Positions 58,338 to 64,000 of a stretch of 64,000 bases of DNA are shown here, one piece after another. This DNA comes from Vogesella sp. XCS3 (GTDB lineage: Bacteria > Pseudomonadota > Gammaproteobacteria > Burkholderiales > Chromobacteriaceae). Numbering within the stretch: position 1 is the first letter of the stretch; each line of letters starts with the position of its first letter. The stretch is from contig NZ_CP085530.1 in the NCBI RefSeq assembly GCF_020616155.1, positions 263,501 through 327,500 of the forward strand, given 5' to 3'. The position numbers and the translations under genes were made by a program. The notes under the pieces were generated by a model. That model ran no database searches, was not told the origin of the DNA, and saw only the letters and a program-made list of their open reading frames with translations.

Positions 58338-59486
58338 TTATTCGCTACGGGTATCGATGGTGGCGGTCATCGACAGCCCCACTTGCAGCGGGTGCTGGCG
58401 CAGCTCGGCCGGGTCCAGCGCAATGCGTACCGGTACGCGCTGCACCACCTTGATCCAGTTGCCGGTGGCGTTCTGCGCCGGGATGGTGGCAAACGCCGCG
58501 CCGGAGCCGCCAGCCAGGCCGGCTACCTTGCCGTGGTATTCCACCTCGCTGCCGTACAAGTCGGCTTTCAGCGTGACCGGCTGGCCGATGCGCACGGTGC
58601 GCAGCTGGCCTTCCTTGAAGTTGGCATCCACGTGTACGGCTTGCAGCGGCACTACTGACAACAGCTGGCTGCCGGCCTGCACGCGCTGGCCCAGCTGCAC
58701 CTGGCGTTTGGCCACCACGCCGTCTACCGGGGCGCGGATCACGGTGCGCGCCAGATCCACGCGGGCCTGGTCACGCTTGGCGCGCGCCAGTGTTACTTCC
58801 GGGTTGGTGTCCACGCTGGTGTTACGGGTCAGGGTCTGGTTGGCTTTCAGGCTGCCTTCGGCGGCGCGCAGGTTGGCCGCACTCTGTTTGGCGGCCGCTT
58901 CGGCGGCCTGGTACGCTGCCTCGGCCACGTTCAGCGCACTGCGGGCATTGCTGACTTCCTCGCCGGACACCGAGCCGTTTTTGGCCAGTGCCTGGCGCCG
59001 GTTGTAGTCCAGCCGCGCGCGTTCCAGCTCGGCCTGTGCCGATGCCAGCTGTGCCTGGCTGCGCACCTGCTCGGCAGCGCGGGCCTGGACTTGTGCGCCC
59101 AGACCCTCGTCGCTGGCCAGATAGCCCTGTACGCGGCGCTGGGCGCGCGCCAGCTCGGCTTCGGCCTGCGCCAGCGCCAGGCGGGCGTCGGTATCGTCCA
59201 GCAGCACCAGCACGTCGCCGCGTTTTACCGCCTGGGTATCCACTACGGACACCTGGCGTACGGTGCCGCTCACCTCGGGGGTGAGCTGCGCCATTTCGGC
59301 AGCTACGTAGGCGTTGTCGGTGCTGACATGGTGGGACGCTACCAGGTACCAGTAGCTGCCGTAGGCCAGCGCGCCGACGGCGACCACGCCGCCCAGCAGG
59401 GTAAACAGGGTTTTGCGGCGTGCCGCCGGCTTGGCCGCATCGGCCGGGATGTCTTGCGCGGGCAGGGCTTGGGTGTGTTCGCTCAT
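58338..59486 (-). CDS. emrA: Periplasmic adaptor of multidrug efflux, EmrA-like (HlyD family)
   Basis: This 382-residue membrane-fusion protein has one N-terminal membrane anchor (about residues 27-48), a lipoyl-like half (VSVVDTQAVKRGDVLVLLDDTDARL), a long helical hairpin (about 85-200, rich in Ala, Gln, Arg) and the second lipoyl/beta-barrel half (VIRAPVDGVVAKRQVQLGQRV). It links EmrB with the outer-membrane channel. It follows the NodT gene after a 308-base gap filled mostly by the repeat at 59528-59797. Confidence 0.92.
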   Translation of the reverse strand: MSEHTQALPAQDIPADAAKPAARRKTLFTLLGGVVAVGALAYGSYWYLVASHHVSTDNAYVAAEMAQLTPEVSGTVRQVSVVDTQAVKRGDVLVLLDDTDARLALAQAEAELARAQRRVQGYLASDEGLGAQVQARAAEQVRSQAQLASAQAELERARLDYNRRQALAKNGSVSGEEVSNARSALNVAEAAYQAAEAAAKQSAANLRAAEGSLKANQTLTRNTSVDTNPEVTLARAKRDQARVDLARTVIRAPVDGVVAKRQVQLGQRVQAGSQLLSVVPLQAVHVDANFKEGQLRTVRIGQPVTLKADLYGSEVEYHGKVAGLAGGSGAAFATIPAQNATGNWIKVVQRVPVRIALDPAELRQHPLQVGLSMTATIDTRSE

Positions 59487-59527
59487 GATGTGCTTTCTCT
59501 CAATCGGTGTTGTCGGGTCAGGTCGGC

Positions 59528-59797
59528 TAGGGCCTGTTAACGCTATTTTTGATGCGGCGGCGCTTGTCAGGTGGCGGCAATGCGCGAAAAACCAGGCGCA
59601 GCAGGGCGATCCCTGCCAGCACGGTTTGACAAAGCAGTGCCCCGCATGGCGCGCGCCCCGAAGGGCAGGCCCGATAAGCTTCCCACTGCGGCGTTGTCAG
59701 GCTTGCGCTGGGAACCACCCAGCGCATCGCCCTCCGCCTGGCATTGGAAAACTTCTCGAGCCTGCGCCGCAGCAAGAAATAGTGTTAACAGGCCCTA
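59528..59797. repeat. MITE-like element with inverted ends TAGGGCCTGTTAAC...GTTAACAGGCCCTA
   Basis: The 270-bp segment has perfect 14-bp inverted ends (59528-59541 and 59784-59797) that extend imperfectly to about 34 bp, since both are preceded inwards by CGCCGC, CA(A/T)-type CAA and AAATAG sequence. It carries no transposase. An 82-codon open frame on the minus strand (59527-59775) probably reflects base composition. It is inserted between the NodT gene and emrA, and its right end overlaps the NodT stop codon. Related partial copies are at 316-438 and 56696-56789. Confidence 0.7.
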
Positions 59798-61225
59798 CTG
59801 GTCGCTACCCAGCGCCTTGGTCAGGGCGATGTCCAGCTGTGCCTGCTGGCTTTGCAGCTGGGTCAGCGTGCGGCGGGCGGCAATCACGCTGTCTTCGGCA
59901 TTCAGTACGTCCAGATAGCTGGCCAGGCCGCCCTGGTAGCGGTCGTGGGTGAGCTCCCACGCCCGTTCGGCCGCCTCGGTGGCCTGCTGGCGCTGTGCCA
60001 GCTGTGCGGCCAACCCTTGCTGGCGGGTGTACGCCTGGGCGATGTCCTGTAGCGCTTGCAGCAGGGTCTGGTTGTAGCTGGCAACGGCGTTGTCGTATTC
60101 GCCGCGAGCACTGCGGTAGCTGCCTTGCAGCGCGTCCTGGCGGAACAGCGGCAGGCTGATGGCCGGGCCGAAACCGGCAATGCCGGAGCCGGCACGGGTC
60201 AGCGCATCCAGCCCCAGGCTCTGCGCGCCGACGTAGGCGCTCAGGTTGACGTTAGGGTAGAAGCCGGCACGGGCAACCTGGACGCGGCTGGCGGCGGCTT
60301 CGGCACGCAGGCGGGCGGCGGCGAGGTCGGGGCGGTGGCCGATCAGGTTGGCCGGCAGCGTGGCCGGTAGCGCCTGGGCCTGGCTGACAGTCAGCGCCGG
60401 GCGTTGCAGTGCCAGGCCGCGGTCCGGCCCGGCACCCAGCAGCGCGGCCAGTGCCTGGCGTTGCAGGGTGATGGCTTCGTCGGCGGCCAGTAGCTCAGCT
60501 TGGGCAGCGGCGCGGCGCGAGGCCGCCTGGGCCACGCTGGCGCGGTTTTCCAGCCCCTGGCTTTCGCGTTCGCGCATCAGGCCTTCGCTCTGGCTGCGTA
60601 CCTTCAGCGCCTGCTGGCAGGCGTCACGGTCGGCAAACAGGCGCGCCAGCTCGGCGTACTGGCTGGCCACGGCGGTGGTCAGCAGCAGCCGGCTTTGCGC
60701 CAGCTCGGCCTCGGCAGCGGCTTGTGCGCTGCTGGCGGCGGCGATGGCGCTGCGGTTCTTGCCCCAGAAATCCAGCTCGTAGCTGACGTCCAGCGCCACG
60801 CGGCTGCTGGTGTTGAAACCCGGCGGCACGAAGGCGGCTGGCATGCCGTTATTCAGGCTCTGGCGCAGGCGGGTGAAGTCGCCGTTGGCGCTGACGCCGG
60901 GCTGCCGGGTGGCGCCGGCCTGCTGTGCCAGGCCTTCGGCTTGCAGCAGACGGGCGCGGGCACTGTCCAGCGACGGCGACTGCGCCAGCGCTTCTTGCAT
61001 CAGCTGGTCCAGCTGCGGGTCCTGATAGCGCTGCCACCAGTGCTCGCCCGCCCACTCGCCGTGGCTGTCCGGCAGCGTCTGCTGGCTTTGCAACTGGCTG
61101 GCCGGCAGCAGGGCGGGGCTGGCGGGCAGGTCGGGAATGCTGGCACAACCGGCCAGCAGGCTGCCGGCACCCAGCAGCAGGGCCAGGCGGGTACGCGCAT
61201 GGAAAGCGGGAAGGGTCTGATTCAT
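59795..61225 (-). CDS. Outer-membrane efflux lipoprotein, NodT/OprM family
   Basis: This 476-residue lipoprotein (LLAGC, lipidated Cys27) is the outer-membrane channel of a tripartite exporter. It has two OEP repeats: QDPQLDQLMQEALAQSPSLDSARARLLQAEG and later HRPDLAAARLRAEAAASRVQVARAGFYPNVNLSA, the family signature. The ATG at 61225 gives a normal lipoprotein signal. It is first in the minus-strand operon NodT-emrA-emrB and divergent from a TetR regulator. The C-terminus ends at ALGSDQ, where the repeat begins; the last residues may have been altered by that insertion. Confidence 0.9.
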   Translation of the reverse strand: MNQTLPAFHARTRLALLLGAGSLLAGCASIPDLPASPALLPASQLQSQQTLPDSHGEWAGEHWWQRYQDPQLDQLMQEALAQSPSLDSARARLLQAEGLAQQAGATRQPGVSANGDFTRLRQSLNNGMPAAFVPPGFNTSSRVALDVSYELDFWGKNRSAIAAASSAQAAAEAELAQSRLLLTTAVASQYAELARLFADRDACQQALKVRSQSEGLMRERESQGLENRASVAQAASRRAAAQAELLAADEAITLQRQALAALLGAGPDRGLALQRPALTVSQAQALPATLPANLIGHRPDLAAARLRAEAAASRVQVARAGFYPNVNLSAYVGAQSLGLDALTRAGSGIAGFGPAISLPLFRQDALQGSYRSARGEYDNAVASYNQTLLQALQDIAQAYTRQQGLAAQLAQRQQATEAAERAWELTHDRYQGGLASYLDVLNAEDSVIAARRTLTQLQSQQAQLDIALTKALGSDQ

Positions 61226-61243
61226 GATTTTGATCAATAATTA

Positions 61244-61260
61244 AACTGTACGGTACAGTT
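61244..61260. promoter_or_regulatory. Probable TetR operator 1
   Basis: AACTGTACGGTACAGTT is a perfect 8-bp inverted repeat with a 1-base centre, 19 bases upstream of the NodT start on the minus strand. Its half-site ACTG also appears in the second palindrome at 61297-61313. Confidence 0.65.
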
Positions 61261-61296
61261 ATAATCGTGGTGTACAATGGCTGTCAACATAAAATT

Positions 61297-61313
61297 GAAC
61301 TGACTGGTTCAGT
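61297..61313. promoter_or_regulatory. Probable TetR operator 2
   Basis: GAACTGACTGGTTCAGT contains two overlapping inverted repeats (GAAC/GTTC and ACTGA/TCAGT). It lies 12 bases upstream of the tetR-type gene start and shares AACTG with operator 1. Confidence 0.5.
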
Positions 61314-61325
61314 ATTGGGGTGAGC

Positions 61326-61943
61326 ATGCGCGTCAAGACCGAAGCAAAACGCCAGAGCATCGTGGATGCCGCGGCCGGGGTATTCATGGAGAAGGGCTAC
61401 GAGGCGGCGTCGATGGCGGAGATTGCCAGCCGCGCCGGCGGCTCCAAGGCCACGCTGTACAGCTACTTTCCGTCCAAGGAAGAGCTGTTCCTGATGGTGA
61501 TGAAAACGCTGGCGGAAGAGCGCATGAGCCAGGCCCACGCGCGGCTGACGGCAGATGGCGACTTGCGCGCGGCCTTGTTGCGCTTTGGCGAGCAGATGCT
61601 GCGCAACCTGCTAAGCCCGGAAATCGCCGCCTTGCGCGGTATCGTGCTGGGCGAGGGGCGGCGCTCTGGCGTGGGGCAGCTATTCTTCGATAATGGCCCC
61701 GCCATCGGCTGGGGCAAGTTGGCCGCGTTTCTGGAAGGGCAGATGCAGGCCGGCCGGCTGCGCCAGGCCAAGCCGTGGACCGCTGCAGTGCATTTGCTGG
61801 CCTTGCTGGAGGCCGAGTTCATGGAGTGGTTTATCGTGGGCGCGCGCGAGATGCCGACCGACGAGGCCATCAGCGAGGCGGTAGTCGCTGCTGTGGATGT
61901 GTTCCTGGCTGGTTACGCACCCTCGTCAAGCGAGGGCGACTGA
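61326..61943 (+). CDS. TetR-family repressor of the NodT-EmrAB efflux operon
   Basis: This 205-residue regulator has the TetR helix-turn-helix (RQSIVDAAAGVFMEKGYEAASMAEIASRAGGSKATLYSYFPSKEELF, about residues 9-55) and a helical ligand-binding C-terminus of the AcrR_C-like type. It is divergent from the efflux operon, and two palindromes lie between them, so it most likely represses the pump and itself until an exported compound binds. The ATG at 61326 is preferred over an in-frame GTG six bases earlier, with GGGGTGA immediately upstream. Confidence 0.88.
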   Translation: MRVKTEAKRQSIVDAAAGVFMEKGYEAASMAEIASRAGGSKATLYSYFPSKEELFLMVMKTLAEERMSQAHARLTADGDLRAALLRFGEQMLRNLLSPEIAALRGIVLGEGRRSGVGQLFFDNGPAIGWGKLAAFLEGQMQAGRLRQAKPWTAAVHLLALLEAEFMEWFIVGAREMPTDEAISEAVVAAVDVFLAGYAPSSSEGD

Positions 61944-61957
61944 GCCGGGACGGGAAT

Positions 61958-61999
61958 AAGCACAAGGGCGGCCTGCGCATGCAGGCCGCCCTTGTGCTT
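61958..61999. terminator. Very stable bidirectional hairpin
   Basis: The 19-bp arms AAGCACAAGGGCGGCCTGC (61958-61976) and its complement (61981-61999) surround the loop gcat. It separates the convergent TetR and EF-hand genes. The core GCACAAGG...CCTTGTGC is shared with the hairpin at 56711-56747. Confidence 0.75.
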
Positions 62000-62014
62000 G
62001 GTAAAGCATGTGGC

Positions 62015-63121
62015 TCAGGCGGTAAGGTCTACCTGCGAAATCAGCCCGGCCTGGCCGCCCTCGGTCAGGTAGACGCCGGCTTTGCGCATCTGCGCCACGG
62101 TCTGGTTGGCCGCATCGGTATGGCGGAAGGTGGCGTCCACGTGCGGCAGCAACAGCGCGCCGATGCCCACGTCCATCAGGCTGGTCAGCTGATCCTTGCC
62201 GTCTTGCTGGCCCTGCCACAGTTGCAGGCGGGCAAAGAGCGGGTCGCCCTCGTCGATGGCGCCGTTGCCGTCGCTGTCCAGTGCGGCCAGCTCGCCAAAG
62301 CCGTCGCCGCTTTGCGGGCCGAACAGCTCGTTTTGCTGGTCGATCTTGCCGTTGCCGTTACGGTCCAGCGCCAGCCAGCCGCCGTTTTTTGGCACCGGCA
62401 GCGTGTTTTTCTTGCCGTCGTTATCGATGTCGAACTGTACGGTGGCGCCGGACAGCGTACCGGCGTCGTGGCCCAGGCTGATCATCAGCGGGTCGCGCGC
62501 GGCCGCGCCGAAGTTCAGCGTTTCTGTGCTGCTTACCGAGAAGCTGCGTTGCAGGCTGACGTCCAGCTGGAAGTTCAGGCTGCGGCCGTCGCGGGTGGTG
62601 ATGTTGCCGCTGGCGGAAAACTGCAGCGATTCCTGCTCGCTATAACGCGTTTCGCGCTCGATGCGCAGGCCCCAGTCCTCGTTGCCTTGTTCGCGGCGTG
62701 GCGTGCCACGCTCTTGTTGCTGCTCGCCCTGCATGGCCTGATCTTGCGCGGCCGCTTGCAGGTGTTGCTTGTCCAGCGGGTACACGTCGGACAGGTCGAT
62801 ACGGATACCGAAAGTAGACTCCAGGATATTGCGCAGCAGCGACAGTGTGGGGCTGAGGTCGGCTTCCAGCGGGCTATCGCTTGCCTGCACGTCGCTTGCG
62901 CCCTGGCTGGCATTGCTCTGGGCCAGGCTTTGGCCAATGGCGGTTGCCGGGCTGGCTTGCTGCGCAGCGGCGCGGCGGCCGCTTTCGCTGATGTCCACCT
63001 GGTCTTGCGGGGCGTTTTGCCGCGCGCCTTCCTGCCAGAAGGTAATGCGCTGCTGGGTGCTGTGGGTTTGTTCCAGGTAGTGCTGGCTGCTCAGGTCTAG
63101 CGACAGGCTATCGATTCTCAT
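62015..63121 (-). CDS. EF-hand-like calcium-binding protein of unknown function
   Basis: This 368-residue protein has no signal peptide. The first 160 residues are Gln/Ser/Ala-rich and probably flexible; a middle beta-rich part (about 160-245) includes SVSSTETLNFG. The C-terminal third carries three Asp-rich loops: FDIDNDGKKN, LDRNGNGKIDQQNELFG and LDSDGNGAIDEGDPLF, followed by RLQLW and a DGKDQLTSL stretch. The same arrangement occurs in RTX-type secreted proteins, where it binds calcium. Here it stands alone, without RTX nonapeptides or a type I secretion operon. Export and function are unknown. Confidence 0.72.
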   Translation of the reverse strand: MRIDSLSLDLSSQHYLEQTHSTQQRITFWQEGARQNAPQDQVDISESGRRAAAQQASPATAIGQSLAQSNASQGASDVQASDSPLEADLSPTLSLLRNILESTFGIRIDLSDVYPLDKQHLQAAAQDQAMQGEQQQERGTPRREQGNEDWGLRIERETRYSEQESLQFSASGNITTRDGRSLNFQLDVSLQRSFSVSSTETLNFGAAARDPLMISLGHDAGTLSGATVQFDIDNDGKKNTLPVPKNGGWLALDRNGNGKIDQQNELFGPQSGDGFGELAALDSDGNGAIDEGDPLFARLQLWQGQQDGKDQLTSLMDVGIGALLLPHVDATFRHTDAANQTVAQMRKAGVYLTEGGQAGLISQVDLTA

Positions 63122-63235
63122 GGCGGTTCTCCTGCTGGCCTGTCTGCGCCGCAGGGGGCAAGAGAGGCGATTCGATGCGCTTATATCGGCAGCATGGCGG
63201 CAGGGCTTAGCCTTTTTTGATAGCAGGTGTTAATA

Positions 63236-63266
63236 AAAACAGCCGCTACCCAAGGGGTAGTGGCTG
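63236..63266 (-). terminator. Terminator of the UbiB-family gene
   Basis: On the minus strand CAGCCACTACCCC and the complement of 63240-63251 form a 12-13-bp stem with a 2-base loop, followed by TTTTTATT. It lies about 60 bases past the gene end. Confidence 0.85.
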
Positions 63267-63328
63267 CGCTTTGCGGAGACGCAAAATCAATATGGATCAG
63301 TGGGTTGTGGCAAGGTTGGCCGCAGGGG

Positions 63329-64000
63329 TTACAGGTGCTTGCCGGCGCGCCAGATCGACCAGATCAACCACAGGCTGTTGAAAAAAGCAGCCATGAAGCC
63401 CAGAAAGCCAAACAGCGGCAGGCCGAACAGTGTGGGGCCGCCCTTCACTGTCATCACGATGGACGAGCCGATAATCAGGCAGCCGGTGACAATGCCCATG
63501 GTCAGCCGGTTCACGCTCTTGTCCAGCTGGTGGCCAAACTGCTCCAGCCGCTTCAGGTCGAGGTTGATGCGGAAGCGGCCGTGGCGAATGTCCTTGCCAA
63601 GGCGGATGATGTCGCCCGGCAGGTTGGCCAGCATGCCCAGGCCCTCGGTTACCGTGGTCTTGCCGCGCTTGAACAGGTTACGCGGGTCGTAGCGCGCCAG
63701 GATCAGCTGTTTGACAAATGGCGCCAGGTGTTCCACCAGCTGGAAATCCGGGTCCAGCTGGCGGCCCAGGCCTTCCAGGGTGATCAGCGCCTTGAACAGC
63801 ATGGCCATGTCCGGCGGCAGCAAAATGCCGTGGTCACGGATCAGCGCCATGATGTCGTTGATCAGCTGGGTGATGTTGAGGTTTTTCAGCGGCACATGGT
63901 CGTACTGGAACAGGATCTCGCCGATATCCTCGGCAAACTGTTCTTCGTCTACCGGCGTGCTGCCGGTCCACTCCAGCAACACGTTCATCATGCCGCGTTC
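63329..64000 (-). CDS. ABC1/UbiB-family atypical kinase, C-terminal part (5' end outside the window)
   Basis: About 223 residues of the C-terminus are visible; the frame is open to the window edge, so the methionine near 63991 is internal. The segment ends with two strongly hydrophobic helices (IVTGCLIIGSSIVMTVKGG and FGLPLFGFLGFMAAFF), which anchor such proteins, and contains RFRINLDLKRLEQFGHQLDKSVNRL, the C-terminal pattern of AarF/UbiB/YigR-like proteins involved in ubiquinone synthesis or lipid transport. The kinase-like core lies outside the window. Confidence 0.8.
   Translation of the reverse strand, partial: ERGMMNVLLEWTGSTPVDEEQFAEDIGEILFQYDHVPLKNLNITQLINDIMALIRDHGILLPPDMAMLFKALITLEGLGRQLDPDFQLVEHLAPFVKQLILARYDPRNLFKRGKTTVTEGLGMLANLPGDIIRLGKDIRHGRFRINLDLKRLEQFGHQLDKSVNRLTMGIVTGCLIIGSSIVMTVKGGPTLFGLPLFGFLGFMAAFFNSLWLIWSIWRAGKHL

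Noticed and set aside
59527..59775. 82-codon minus-strand frame inside the repeat element
   Set aside because: It lacks a convincing ribosome site, and part of its translation reappears out of context in the related repeat at 316-438, which fits a nucleotide repeat better than a gene.
59528..59797. Integron attC site
   Set aside because: The ends contain GTTAAC but do not fit the GTTRRRY / RYYYAAC core sites, and no integrase or cassette array is present.

Overview
The window is about 62% GC and reads as a chromosomal segment of a betaproteobacterium, most likely order Neisseriales, family Chromobacteriaceae (a Vogesella/Chromobacterium/Aquitalea-like organism). The assignment rests on gene content (heterodimeric arginine succinyltransferase, MerR-type LiuR regulation of branched-chain amino acid catabolism, a Neisseria-style ECF sigma factor with a tiny zinc anti-sigma protein, hpnCDE) and was made by reading the sequence, without any database search.

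Layout. 1-2561: tail of an OmpR-type response regulator, a YdgJ-like dehydrogenase and a REC-domain protein. 3086-9285: arginine succinyltransferase operon astC-aruF-aruG-astD-astB, without astE. 9785-13272: livHMGF branched-chain amino acid transporter, without a binding protein. 13381-18135: ElyC/YdcF-like protein, MoCF-domain protein, a structured leader and rsgA, then an RhlE-type RNA helicase. 18379-29790: valine and short-chain acyl-CoA catabolism (mmsB, hydroxyisobutyryl-CoA hydrolase, enoyl-CoA hydratase, acyl-CoA dehydrogenases, mmsA, hydroxyacyl-CoA dehydrogenase, thiolase) around the regulator liuR, with three LiuR-type operators, a frameshifted chorismate mutase/PchB-like gene and CACGGA-type spacer repeats. 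29879-44330: dsbD, a hydrolase, Zur-box folE2, an MgtC-like protein, xseB-ispA-dxs, terC, an SDR, a REC-REC-GGDEF protein and valS. 44386-47153: a low-GC membrane protein, an intergenic repeat block, a membrane GGDEF protein and tRNA-Ala/tRNA-Glu. 47322-53872: hpnCDE (squalene from the FPP made by ispA), a YciK-like SDR lacking its catalytic Tyr, a lipoprotein, radA and the sigma/anti-sigma pair. 54007-61943: divergent Fur-type DUF2325 and TonB receptor genes, then a TetR-controlled NodT-EmrA-EmrB efflux operon interrupted by a MITE-like repeat. 62015-64000: an EF-hand-like calcium-binding protein and the C-terminus of a UbiB-family protein.

Main discovery candidate. The 10-mer GTTGGCCGCA occurs, by my reading, 46 times on the two strands (about one per 1.4 kb, against roughly 0.2-0.3 expected from base composition). 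It appears in coding and non-coding DNA, in all three reading frames, on both strands, and once as a tight inverted pair forming a hairpin. This is the signature of a DNA uptake sequence, but the word differs from the Neisseria DUS and its dialects. A second candidate is a repeat family ending in GTTAACAGGCCCTA that supplies the stop codons of three unrelated genes.
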